A stretch of 64,000 bases of DNA from contig NZ_LT669940.1 in assembly GCF_900128505.1 (NCBI RefSeq), positions 1,150,883 through 1,214,882 on the forward strand, in the 5' to 3' direction. The translations under genes were made by a program, and so were the position numbers. The notes beneath the pieces were generated by a model. It made no database searches and was not told the DNA's origin. It was given only the letters and a program-made list of their open reading frames with translations. The stretch is from Parabacteroides timonensis. GTDB taxonomy: Bacteria; Bacteroidota; Bacteroidia; Bacteroidales; Tannerellaceae. Shown here piece by piece: positions 42,741-51,085 of the stretch; the stretch's first letter is position 1; every line of letters starts with the position of its first letter.

Positions 42741-42810
42741 AAGGTAGCACTAGAGTGCTGACAGGTGTAAGTCTATAGTGTCGATATACCTGAGTATATA
42801 GTGCTACCTT
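42741..42810. terminator. bidirectional terminator between GH2 and DUF418
   Basis: AAGGTAGCACTA (42741-42752) pairs with TAGTGCTACCTT (42799-42810). Inside, AGCACTAGAGTGCT is a further palindrome. It fills the 95-bp gap between two convergent genes. Confidence 0.7.
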
Positions 42811-42816
42811 CCCTTG

Positions 42817-44022
42817 TTATTTCCGTCGTAAAGGTACTTTGGCAAACCAGGTCAGTGTACGCCAAAGCCATTCGATCGGGCCATAATAAAAACGTTTCAT
42901 CCACCAGTTGCTGTAACCGATCTGGATCAGGCAAAAGACAATTCCCACCAATAAACTTTGCAGATAATTGAAATGTACAGCCAGGTTAGCCCCGAAGCCA
43001 TAAAACAAAGTCACTCCGACCATCGATTGTGCCATATAATTCGTTACGCTCATACGGCCGACGGGAGCGATCTTATCCATCATTTTACTTCCGTTATACT
43101 GGTAATACAGTAACGTAAAACCGCAAATATAGATCATCATCATACCCAGGTTGGCATACGTCTTGAAAAGCGTTTTCCCGACAGAAAGGGCAAAACCTTC
43201 TACACCTAGAACCGGGAGTAACAGTACGATCACATAAAATAAAACAAACCAGACAATACTGTAAGGTAATACCATCCGGCTATATTTTACCATCTTTTCT
43301 TCACTTTTATGAATTCCCATACGTCCGATCAGCATTCCGGCAATAAACAGACCGAACAACTGAAGATAACGATAGTTGTTAAACACCCACAGGAGTTTTG
43401 CCAGTTGTCCTTTCCATAGGTTGAAATCGATGACATCCCAAAATGTACAGTTCATGAACCGTTGCGCACAGAGGTCATACAGATGATTCATATAGACAAC
43501 GGTTGCCGTCGGTTGATTAGGCACGTTGTTCCCCAGCAGTGAAATAAAGCTGATAACAGCCGGTATCTGTAAGAATAATAAAACAGATAAAATAACCAGC
43601 CACTTAGACGGAACTTTATAAAGCGGAATCAAAAAGACGCCTAATATGGCATAGACAGCAAAGAATTCACCGAGGTAAACCAAGCCGTTGATATATCCGA
43701 AGACGAGTAATAAGGCCAGGCGCCAGAGGAAACGTCCGCGAAAATCGTATCCCTTGGCTGCCTGTGAATCCATTTGCATAAAGAAACTCAGACCGAAAAG
43801 GAGAGAGAAGATGGCATACGACTTACCGGCAAAAAGAAAGGACATCGAATCGAAAACAAAGGTGTCGATACGTTGCCAGAAAGGAGAATCAACGACCGGA
43901 ATATAAGTCAGATCAAAACGTTCCATACAATGTAACAACATGATTCCGATTAAAGCAAAACCACGAAGTGCATCGATCGAATTAATCCGTTGTTTAGGAA
44001 CGATTACAGGGTTGTTCTTCAT
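42817..44022 (-). CDS. DUF418 family multi-spanning membrane protein
   Basis: A 401-residue inner-membrane protein. The N-terminus (RINSIDALRGFALIGIMLLH) is the signature of the DUF418/heparan acetyltransferase-like group, and the C-terminal DUF418 block follows (PVGRMSVTNYMAQSMVGVTL, WWMKRFYYGPIEWLWRTLT). About ten hydrophobic spans are visible. Related families move acyl groups across the membrane, but DUF418 itself has no settled function. It is the last gene of the long minus-strand operon, 19 bp after GH43, and precedes the terminator at 42741-42810. A role in modifying a sugar or surface glycan is possible but not shown. Confidence 0.88.
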   Translation of the reverse strand: MKNNPVIVPKQRINSIDALRGFALIGIMLLHCMERFDLTYIPVVDSPFWQRIDTFVFDSMSFLFAGKSYAIFSLLFGLSFFMQMDSQAAKGYDFRGRFLWRLALLLVFGYINGLVYLGEFFAVYAILGVFLIPLYKVPSKWLVILSVLLFLQIPAVISFISLLGNNVPNQPTATVVYMNHLYDLCAQRFMNCTFWDVIDFNLWKGQLAKLLWVFNNYRYLQLFGLFIAGMLIGRMGIHKSEEKMVKYSRMVLPYSIVWFVLFYVIVLLLPVLGVEGFALSVGKTLFKTYANLGMMMIYICGFTLLYYQYNGSKMMDKIAPVGRMSVTNYMAQSMVGVTLFYGFGANLAVHFNYLQSLLVGIVFCLIQIGYSNWWMKRFYYGPIEWLWRTLTWFAKVPLRRK

Positions 44023-44041
44023 AACTATTATTTTTCAAGAT

Positions 44042-45034
44042 TTAGAATACGGGAGCTTCAGCTTCCAGTGAAGGGGTAGAGCCGGTTACTTCCGGCCAGT
44101 CGTTCACCCATCTGACCTGATCCAGCATCAGGACGCGGCCGGTAGGATTTTCTTTACTTACCGCATGATAAAGCATCCAGTCGTTCCCGGTTTTGTCAGT
44201 CACTATTTCCGAATTATGGCCGGTACCGACAAAGGCTTCATTTCCGCGGATCAGTATCTCGTGATGATTCTCCATCATCGGTTGCCCCTGTTTGTCCACA
44301 TAAGGGCCGAACAGGTTTTCGGAGCGGCCGACTACCGTTGTATAAGTACTTTTCAATCCTTCACAGCAACTGCCGATAGAGGCGAACAGGTAATAGTATT
44401 TGCCACGTTTATGAATATAGGTTCCTTCATAAGCTGTACCGGCTACCTGTTTTTTCTCCGCTCCTTCTTTCAGGGCTAGTCCGTCGTCTGACAACTCTAT
44501 CCCGTAAATACCCCGGAAGCTTCCCCAAAACATGTACTTTTTACCATTCTCTTCGATGTAATACTGGTCTATGGAGTTTTGTACGCCTATCGTATTGCTC
44601 CTAAACATCATACCCCGGTCGGTAAAAGGGCCTTCCGGTTTGTCGGCTGTTGCGACTCCGATACCGCAGGTCCACTCTCCACCCCAGACAGACATGGAGT
44701 AATATAAAACGTACTGCCCGTTGATATAATTGATATCAGGTGCCCACAGACCACCTTTAGGCTCGAAAGTCGGGCGGGTTTCGTCTGTGAAGGCTGTGCC
44801 CACTTCTTCCCAGTCCACCAGGTTTCTGGAACGATGGATAGGAAGATTACGGATATTCTCCGTTGCATACACGTAAAAGTAACCGTCACCGGCTTTGATA
44901 AGGCTGGGGTCCGGAAGACTGTAATCGATGACAGGATTCTTATAGGTCTTATTTTCTGTTTGTAGCGGCTTATCGGCCAGGCAGGCTGTAAGCGATGCGA
45001 TCCCGAATAGGGATATAAAAAATAATTTCCTCAT
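44042..45034 (-). CDS. GH43 family glycosidase lipoprotein (minus-strand operon)
   Basis: A 330-residue lipoprotein (lipobox GIASLTAC, Cys18). One GH43 propeller with acidic residues Asp42 (LPDPSLI), Asp156 (NSIDQYYI) and Glu203 (AYEGTYI). The pattern with IDQ in place of IDP and the short length resemble arabinanase-like GH43 subfamilies (endo- or exo-arabinan cleavage), which is inference. It lies between the propeller protein at 45059 and DUF418 in the same operon. With the GH2 gene nearby and GH78/GH106 to the right it suits breakdown of arabinose- and rhamnose-bearing pectic side chains. Confidence 0.88.
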   Translation of the reverse strand: MRKLFFISLFGIASLTACLADKPLQTENKTYKNPVIDYSLPDPSLIKAGDGYFYVYATENIRNLPIHRSRNLVDWEEVGTAFTDETRPTFEPKGGLWAPDINYINGQYVLYYSMSVWGGEWTCGIGVATADKPEGPFTDRGMMFRSNTIGVQNSIDQYYIEENGKKYMFWGSFRGIYGIELSDDGLALKEGAEKKQVAGTAYEGTYIHKRGKYYYLFASIGSCCEGLKSTYTTVVGRSENLFGPYVDKQGQPMMENHHEILIRGNEAFVGTGHNSEIVTDKTGNDWMLYHAVSKENPTGRVLMLDQVRWVNDWPEVTGSTPSLEAEAPVF

Positions 45035-45058
45035 ATAGCTGTTGTTTGAATAACTGTT

Positions 45059-45940
45059 TTAATGAAGTGAACCGGTATTTTCATCCAGGCTGAATACGGA
45101 AGACATGGTTTGTATTCCTTCCTGATCCTTTAATATACAGAGAATGTTCTTATCCCTGTCTACCAGGAACAGATGATCCCGTTTCTCAGGATTCACATGT
45201 CCGACCCAGTTTGTGAAGAGCAAACGCCCGTCGGGGAAATATTGCATACCTCCCAGAAACTTTAAAGGCTCTCCGGGAATATCCTTGTTAGATATTTCCC
45301 ATACGGTGTTGCCTTTTTTGTCTAATTCGACGATGCGGGGATTCTGTGTCTTATCGGCTACGGCGACCAATGTGTGGCCGTTCGGTAACCGGATCACAGA
45401 ATGGGGACCGCCGGGAACCTGTACCTGCCAGACTACTTCCCCTTTTGAATTGTATTCTTTGACATATTCCCCTCCGTAATGCGCCACCAGATAATTGCCA
45501 TTATCCAGTTTGCGGGCATTACGCATAAAGGCAAATGTTCCGTCCGAAACACCTTCCGGCAGGATGCATACCTCGCTTACGATTTTCCCCTTGGGAGAAA
45601 CTTCCAGTAAGCGTCCGGCATTGCATTCACCGATAAAAGTATTCCCGTTTTTCAGACGTTGGCAGGCGAAGACGGGACTTTCTGATGCGTAATAAAAGAC
45701 GGTATCGTTTTGCCGGGTCACTTCCAGTACTCCTTTACCAACCGAAAACAATAAGTTCCCATTCGGAAGTACCCAGAGATCATTCGATTCCGGAGCCTCA
45801 TGTTGCCAGACGATCTTGTTGTTTTCCATAATGAAAACGATCCCCTGGGAATAATCGGCTCCGGCAAAGTTCCCGCATTGTGCCAGTACACTAAAGCAGT
45901 GAATGCAGGAAAGTACAAATATATAAGCGAAATGTTTCAT
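45059..45940 (-). CDS. secreted PQQ/NHL-like beta-propeller protein
   Basis: A 293-residue exported protein. I choose ATG 45940, where the signal peptide starts (MKHFAYIFVLSCIHCFSVLA); the longer reading to 45991 would overlap the upstream cytochrome gene. The mature part is built from short repeats with the pattern LPNGNLLFS, LKNGNTFIGE, LDNGNYLVAH, LPNGHTLVAV and FPDGRLLFTNW, spaced about 40-50 residues apart, which makes a six-bladed propeller like those of arylsulfotransferase-like or PQQ-like proteins. No catalytic or quinone-binding residues can be named. It follows the cytochrome gene by 10 bp, so it probably works with it outside the cytoplasm, either as a sensor or an oxidoreductase part. 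Confidence 0.75.
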   Translation of the reverse strand: MKHFAYIFVLSCIHCFSVLAQCGNFAGADYSQGIVFIMENNKIVWQHEAPESNDLWVLPNGNLLFSVGKGVLEVTRQNDTVFYYASESPVFACQRLKNGNTFIGECNAGRLLEVSPKGKIVSEVCILPEGVSDGTFAFMRNARKLDNGNYLVAHYGGEYVKEYNSKGEVVWQVQVPGGPHSVIRLPNGHTLVAVADKTQNPRIVELDKKGNTVWEISNKDIPGEPLKFLGGMQYFPDGRLLFTNWVGHVNPEKRDHLFLVDRDKNILCILKDQEGIQTMSSVFSLDENTGSLH

Positions 45941-45950
45941 AATTCTTTTT

Positions 45951-47747
45951 TTATAGTGATAAGACATATTCTGCCAGATCGCCCAATTCATTATCTGATA
46001 ATGTTTCGGCAGGGCCGTGGACTTTCAGCATTTCTTGCATGGTGTAACTGCGCCCGTCATACAGATAGGGGGCCGTTCTCCATACTTCGTTTAAGGCGGG
46101 AACATCCATTTTTACATTCTTATCCGGCCCGTTCGTCCAGTTTACCTTGTACTGTTTCATATCCGTATAATAAGTTCCGGAATGACAGGAGACACAGTTC
46201 TTCTCGAAATGTTCTTTCCCTCTTTGGGCGGCTTCGGATAAATTACCGTTTACCAGATAAGGACTTGGAACCGGAGACAATGACTTCAGGTATACATCGA
46301 TGGCCGGAGCTATTTCTTCTGTCGAAGCAGCAAATAAGATATATTTGATACCTGAGATAACAGCCGTTTCTGCATCTTTACGAATACCGGAAACCATGCA
46401 GGGAGGAGTCTGGTGGGATAAAACCAATGTCTTGGTATTTTTAGGATTCCCCATGCCGTCGTTTAATAAATCCCAGTTCAGGCCGTCCATGCGGGCATCG
46501 TTGGGGTGGCAACTGGCACAACTCTGCCATTCCTGGAAACCGATGGAAGCATCGTGGAAATACATATCGCCTTTCCCTTTTTGAGTGGATGCGAGTGCCG
46601 TACCCAATGAGGAAGAAACCATATCCTTGCCGCTTTCGTTGAAGGCAACCAACTCTCCGGTATAATAATTCGCCGTATAGACTTTATCCGGTGTGGCGTA
46701 CAGGGCACGGGGACCTTTCCCCTGCGTTTTATAGAAATCGCGGATACCGTATAAGAAACCGGCATCATCCGGGATATGCGCATAATCTTTGGTCGAAGGA
46801 GTTACTTTTTCGCCGTCTTTTGCCCGTGCCAAGCGGTCATGCAATGCGGTTCTGTCTACACATACCAGTTCGTGAGTTCCGGAGACAGATATCCATATTT
46901 TACTATCATCAGGAGAGACGACAACGTTCCATGGATTGGAGGCGCCTTTCTGCGGAGTGTCCAACAGAACTGTATTCTCTACTTCCTGTGTATGCAGATT
47001 GATGATGGACAGGACATTCGTACTCATCCATCCCCGGTCTACCTGGTTGGTAGGGAGCTGGTAGCGTGCCAATAAATGGACGGCGTATGCGTAATCGCCT
47101 TTGCTGTCCGTCGCTAATGCTTTTACATCTGTAGAACCGTTTGGAAGCTGTAAGCGTTTCACTACCTTTTTACTGTTTACATCGACAATATCCAGCTGGC
47201 AGGCAATCGGATAAGTGAGCGATGACATTTCGGGCAGGTTGTTGGCAATCAGTAATAAGCTGTCGCCGGCGAATGAAACGATGTCTACCGGTTCGCGGCC
47301 TACGCTGATCCGGCTCAACACTTCTTTTGTCTTCGGAGATATTTCCCACAGTTCATTATTGAAGCGTTGAGTTGTCCATAAAGAACCTGTCTGGCGGTTG
47401 AATAAGAGGGCAGAAGGAGTATGTCCCAAGGCTGTTTGAGAGATAACGGACAGGTCTTTTGCGTCCAACTCGCATAAAGAACCTCCGACGCCGTCGCATA
47501 CCACCCAGATATGCCGATCGGGCGTTTCCGTCAGGTCGTTGGCGGCGGTTGGCAATGTAGCTTTGATACCTGTATTCTTTAAATGGGTATCGATGAGGCA
47601 TATTTCTTTTTTATCCCGGTTTGTCACCAGAAGTCCGTTTTCTTGTCCGGCACTCCATATATGATCCGGAGCAAAAACATCATTTCCGTTGCATCCTGTC
47701 AGGGCGATGAGGCAAAGACAGGCTATATAAGTCCAGTTTATTTTCAT
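45951..47747 (-). CDS. YVTN-propeller di-haem cytochrome c lipoprotein
   Basis: A 598-residue lipoprotein (lipobox LCLIALTGC, Cys19). The first about 380 residues form a YVTN-type seven-bladed propeller (LGHTPSALLFNRQTGSLWTT; ISVGREPVDIVSFAGDSLL; NPWNVVVSPDDSKIWISVSG). The C-terminal 200 residues are a cytochrome c peroxidase/MauG-like region with two haem c motifs, CASCH at 410-414 and CVSCH at 518-522, and the closing VPALNEVWRTAPYLYDGRSY segment typical of that family. By family it would reduce peroxide or oxidise a small molecule or protein in the periplasm or at the surface; which is unknown. It sits 5 bp after the HzsA-like gene. No cytochrome maturation genes are in the window. Confidence 0.87.
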   Translation of the reverse strand: MKINWTYIACLCLIALTGCNGNDVFAPDHIWSAGQENGLLVTNRDKKEICLIDTHLKNTGIKATLPTAANDLTETPDRHIWVVCDGVGGSLCELDAKDLSVISQTALGHTPSALLFNRQTGSLWTTQRFNNELWEISPKTKEVLSRISVGREPVDIVSFAGDSLLLIANNLPEMSSLTYPIACQLDIVDVNSKKVVKRLQLPNGSTDVKALATDSKGDYAYAVHLLARYQLPTNQVDRGWMSTNVLSIINLHTQEVENTVLLDTPQKGASNPWNVVVSPDDSKIWISVSGTHELVCVDRTALHDRLARAKDGEKVTPSTKDYAHIPDDAGFLYGIRDFYKTQGKGPRALYATPDKVYTANYYTGELVAFNESGKDMVSSSLGTALASTQKGKGDMYFHDASIGFQEWQSCASCHPNDARMDGLNWDLLNDGMGNPKNTKTLVLSHQTPPCMVSGIRKDAETAVISGIKYILFAASTEEIAPAIDVYLKSLSPVPSPYLVNGNLSEAAQRGKEHFEKNCVSCHSGTYYTDMKQYKVNWTNGPDKNVKMDVPALNEVWRTAPYLYDGRSYTMQEMLKVHGPAETLSDNELGDLAEYVLSL

Positions 47748-47752
47748 AATCT

Positions 47753-50242
47753 TTACTTCTTTGCTTTTAATGATTGAAGATACTGACGGATGTTTTCTTT
47801 CTCGGCAGCCCGGGATGTTTCCCGCTTCTTCTCATAATATGTATAGTAATCTTTCTCCTCCTGTGTCCAGTTGTTTGCTTCCCGGTAATCACCGATGAAG
47901 GGTACGCACAGGTCGATCCATAAAGCGATCGTTTCCAATTCTTCCTTACTCAGCTTGCATCCGCCATGTCCGTTCTCAAGCCGTTTGATTAGATTGCTAG
48001 TGTTGGAACCTGCAAAATAAGGGGCAAGCAATGTCGGTTCGGAGAGGTTGCTTATCCAATTTACTTCCGGGTGATGAGCGTCTCCCTGCCAGGAGTCATT
48101 ATCTCTCGTCATTTGGCGGGCATGAGTCAGGTTCAGATAAGAGTCTGAGAACTTACGCTTGGTTTGCTGGTCGACTACTTTCAACTCACCTTTCAGACTT
48201 AGCTTGCTTTTCACTCCGTCATGACAGGAGATGCAGTGCGCATCCCAGATGGGTTGCACCTCTTTGATATAGCTGAAGCAACGGTCGCCAATACCTTCCG
48301 GCTCGATCTTTTGGATACCGGTATTCATCGCCATAGATACCGGATGCGAGGCTACCGGAACTGTGTTTTTATGTTCATGGCATCCTACACAGCTTTGTGT
48401 TTCTCCCGGTTGCAGAGTCGACCAACTACGCATGGTCTGTACGACCCGGTTGTTTTCATCCAATGCCTGGAAGTATAAAGGTGTGCGGCAAGGCACTTTG
48501 AAGAAGGCAGAACCGTCCGGCTGCACATCTATCGTACCGAGTATTCGTTTTACGTCCCAGCTGGCATTACCGACTCCCACCGGAGAGAAGGCATGTCCTC
48601 CGCCACCTGCATCAAAGCCGAAAGCGGCACCGATACTGGCTACGCGATAGATAGGTTCGACAATCCGCAGTTTCTTGACCGTTCCCGGCCGGATACCTTT
48701 CAAACCGTTCCCTTCGTAAATATTCTGCATATAATAGATGCCTTCCTCTTTGGTGTAATCCACATTGTTTACACGCTCGAAAGGACGTTCACGTTCGGCC
48801 AGCAGGACAGGCTGATTGCAGGACAGGCTGGCATCCGAAACCAATAGTTCGCGTTCTCCGTCCGGTGTCATCCAGTAGATACCGAATTCCATCGGGTGAC
48901 CTACATGATAGCCCAGCGGCGTATAGGAAATAAGGAATTCCCCTTCATTCAAGGGATAAGGGTGTTGGAACTGATCGCCGAACTGTCCGTATGTATCGAC
49001 TTTTACGGCTTCCGGTTTATGAAGCGGAGCCACCAGCATAACACCTTCGTTTTCATCGCGTCCGGCTTCGGGATCGATGATGCATAGTTTACCGTGTTGA
49101 GGGGTGTGATGACCGAGAATGGTTGCCATTACCTTTCGTGTCCCGGGGATTTGGCGGGTATGCGTGACGGTGGTAGGGAAGAAGCTGTTTCCTCCGTAAT
49201 ACTCAGCCTGCCCGGTACCGTCCGGGTTCATCTGGCAGAGCGGTTGCATAAATACCTGGCCACGGTCATTGTATTCCCAACGGGTATAGACAACGCGACC
49301 GTCGTCGAGCAGTGTCGGATTGGAGGTATGTACCTGGTCGAATCCGACCTGACGCATATAACGTCCTTCGCGGTCGCAAAGATACAGGTTGCTGACTTCT
49401 ACGGTCCAGCAATCTACGGAGCTGCCGTTGCGGGTCGAGTTGAACATGATATTTTCGTCCGGCAGATAGATTGGCTCTATGTCGGCAAATCCCAGTCCGG
49501 AAGTAAGCTGTTTCAGTTTCCGTGACGGCATTTCCATTTCATACAGGTGGAAGTCGTCTTCTTTCTGCGACTTCTTCCATGAAAACAATATATGCTTTCC
49601 ATCGAAATGTACGTCCGGATCACGGAAAACGCCGGCTGTGTCTTTCAGCAACGTTTCTTCCTTCGCCCAGATACCATCCATCTTAAAGTACCCCAACTCG
49701 CCTCCGGCAAAGAAATTACATTCTGCACGGGCATCGGACAAACCTTCCGTATAGGCAAAGAAAGACGGGCGCAGTGTACGGAATTTGGTAAACACAACTT
49801 CGGGAGTGCTTTTTATAAATGAGGCCAGTCGCTGCTCCCTTCTTTTCGTACAGGCGTCGAGGTAGGAAGACAAAGCCTGTGTGATGCTTTCCGGGGTATC
49901 GGTTACTTTTGTTTCCAGCTGCAGTTTGTGCAGGCGTTCGTTGATCTGACTGGAAAAAGTTCCGTCAAACCATTTTACATTGCTTCCATCCTGTAGCCAC
50001 CAGTCGTAATAGACAGGATAGTGATGATATAAATGCAGATGCGCCTCCCGGATCAGGGTTGCGGTACTGTCTTTTGAGACAATCCCTTCGGTTGCCTTTA
50101 TTTTATTAAATTGGTCTTGTATTTCGGCTATAAATTCCTGCTTATCGACAGGATGGTGATCCTTATACGTCGTTTCTTTGTTCTGGCAGGCTGCCATTAC
50201 AACGAGTATAAGTCCTATTCCTATTTTGTGTAAGTTATTCAT
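47753..50242 (-). CDS. HzsA-like (hydrazine synthase alpha-related) CxxCH lipoprotein
   Basis: An 829-residue lipoprotein (ATG 50242, signal LILVVMAAC; an upstream in-frame extension to 50359 runs through the palindromic array and is rejected). A helical N-terminal part is followed by PD40/TolB-like propeller blades (FRDPDVHFDGKHILFSWKKS; IEPIYLPDENIMFNSTRNGS) and then the HzsA-type domain (VGVGNASWDVKRILGTIDVQ, FFKVPCRTPLYFQALDE) with CVGCH near 616-620 and CISCHDG near 669-673. HzsA-related proteins are widespread outside anammox bacteria and their role there is unknown, so no hydrazine chemistry should be read from the name. GAAGGGAG before the ATG is a good ribosome-binding site. First gene after the GTTTC array. 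Confidence 0.85.
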   Translation of the reverse strand: MNNLHKIGIGLILVVMAACQNKETTYKDHHPVDKQEFIAEIQDQFNKIKATEGIVSKDSTATLIREAHLHLYHHYPVYYDWWLQDGSNVKWFDGTFSSQINERLHKLQLETKVTDTPESITQALSSYLDACTKRREQRLASFIKSTPEVVFTKFRTLRPSFFAYTEGLSDARAECNFFAGGELGYFKMDGIWAKEETLLKDTAGVFRDPDVHFDGKHILFSWKKSQKEDDFHLYEMEMPSRKLKQLTSGLGFADIEPIYLPDENIMFNSTRNGSSVDCWTVEVSNLYLCDREGRYMRQVGFDQVHTSNPTLLDDGRVVYTRWEYNDRGQVFMQPLCQMNPDGTGQAEYYGGNSFFPTTVTHTRQIPGTRKVMATILGHHTPQHGKLCIIDPEAGRDENEGVMLVAPLHKPEAVKVDTYGQFGDQFQHPYPLNEGEFLISYTPLGYHVGHPMEFGIYWMTPDGERELLVSDASLSCNQPVLLAERERPFERVNNVDYTKEEGIYYMQNIYEGNGLKGIRPGTVKKLRIVEPIYRVASIGAAFGFDAGGGGHAFSPVGVGNASWDVKRILGTIDVQPDGSAFFKVPCRTPLYFQALDENNRVVQTMRSWSTLQPGETQSCVGCHEHKNTVPVASHPVSMAMNTGIQKIEPEGIGDRCFSYIKEVQPIWDAHCISCHDGVKSKLSLKGELKVVDQQTKRKFSDSYLNLTHARQMTRDNDSWQGDAHHPEVNWISNLSEPTLLAPYFAGSNTSNLIKRLENGHGGCKLSKEELETIALWIDLCVPFIGDYREANNWTQEEKDYYTYYEKKRETSRAAEKENIRQYLQSLKAKK

Positions 50243-50308
50243 GATACTCCCTTCTTTGTTAATAATCCGGTTACCGGAATAGACTGAAACGATGCTTTGT
50301 TTCAGTTT

Positions 50309-50392
50309 GTTTCTTCCGGATGAAACTATTGTTTCCTGCTCGGGAAACTTTTGTTTCATCCGGAAGAAACTTTAGTTTCACTTGCGGGAAAC
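50309..50392. repeat. four GTTTC-N8-GAAAC palindromic units with a 22-bp period
   Basis: Units at 50309-50326, 50331-50348, 50353-50370 and 50375-50392, each GTTTC, 8 bases, GAAAC, with 4-base AT spacers. Units 1 and 3 are inverse copies (TTCCGGAT against ATCCGGAA), so 50310-50369 can also fold as one long hairpin. A GAAAC-N8-GTTTC unit in reverse sense lies at 50286-50303, and TCCGGTTACCGGA at 50266-50278. The array overlaps the last codons of deoC and ends 67 bp before the HzsA-like start codon. Candidate operator array or RNA hairpin series. Confidence 0.8.
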
Positions 50393-51073
50393 TTTATAGG
50401 CCTCTACGATTGAGACTCCGCTTGACGTACCGATGCGGGTAGCGCCTGCTTTAATCATGGCCAATGCTGTATCCAGGTCGCGGATACCGCCTGCTGCTTT
50501 CACTCCGATCTCCGGACCTACTACGCGACGCATCAGGGCAACGTCTTCAACGGTGGCTCCGGCTGTTCCGAAACCGGTAGAGGTTTTCACGAAGTCGACA
50601 CCTGCTTCTTTGGCGATTTGGCAGACTGTTTCTTTTTCTGCATCAGACAGGTAGCAGGTTTCCAGAATCACTTTGCAGATCACACCTGCCGGACGGCAGA
50701 TGGCTACCATATCTTCGATTTCTTTCTTTACAATATCCAATCTTCCTTTTTGCAAAGCACGGACATTGATCACTGTGTCGATTTCCGTTGCTCCTTTTTC
50801 GATGGCATCGCGTGTTTCGAACGCTTTGCATTCGGTAGTCGTCTGGCCCAACGGAAAGCCGATGGCTGCACCGACACGAACAGGCGAACCTTCCAACAGT
50901 TTGACGCAGGTTTCTACTTCTGCCGGATTGATGGCTACCATTGCGAATTCATATTTCCGTGCTTCGGCACAAAGCTTTTCGATGTTCTCTGCCGTGCCGA
51001 AAGGTTTCAGGAAGGTATGGTCGATCATTCCTGCTAATTGTTCTACTGTTAGGTTTGCGATTATTTCGTTCAT
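50378..51073 (-). CDS. deoC: deoxyribose-phosphate aldolase
   Basis: A 231-residue class I aldolase of the DeoC/LacD family, which splits 2-deoxyribose 5-phosphate (or a close relative) to acetaldehyde and glyceraldehyde 3-phosphate. The Schiff-base lysine is Lys163 (VDFVKTSTGFG); Asp99 (TEIDTVINV) and Lys192 (IGVKAAGG) complete the catalytic set, and the phosphate-binding glycines are in RIGTSSG. Length is normal. In this operon it follows an FGGY kinase and an alcohol dehydrogenase rather than nucleoside genes, so its natural substrate may be a different sugar phosphate. Its last codons overlap unit 4 of the GTTTC array. Confidence 0.95.
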   Translation of the reverse strand: MNEIIANLTVEQLAGMIDHTFLKPFGTAENIEKLCAEARKYEFAMVAINPAEVETCVKLLEGSPVRVGAAIGFPLGQTTTECKAFETRDAIEKGATEIDTVINVRALQKGRLDIVKKEIEDMVAICRPAGVICKVILETCYLSDAEKETVCQIAKEAGVDFVKTSTGFGTAGATVEDVALMRRVVGPEIGVKAAGGIRDLDTALAMIKAGATRIGTSSGVSIVEAYKVSRK

Positions 51074-51085
51074 GATAAATGATGT

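Noticed and set aside
47753..50242. Anammox-type hydrazine synthesis
   Set aside because: Only an HzsA-related domain is present; no HzsB, HzsC or hydrazine dehydrogenase genes are seen, and such domains are common in other bacteria.
50243..50359. 39-residue N-terminal extension of the HzsA-like protein
   Set aside because: It translates through the palindromic array; a clean lipoprotein signal peptide and a good ribosome-binding site are at ATG 50242.
50286..50392. CRISPR array
   Set aside because: Units are 18 bp palindromes with 4-bp spacers; there are no spacer-length unique segments and no cas genes.
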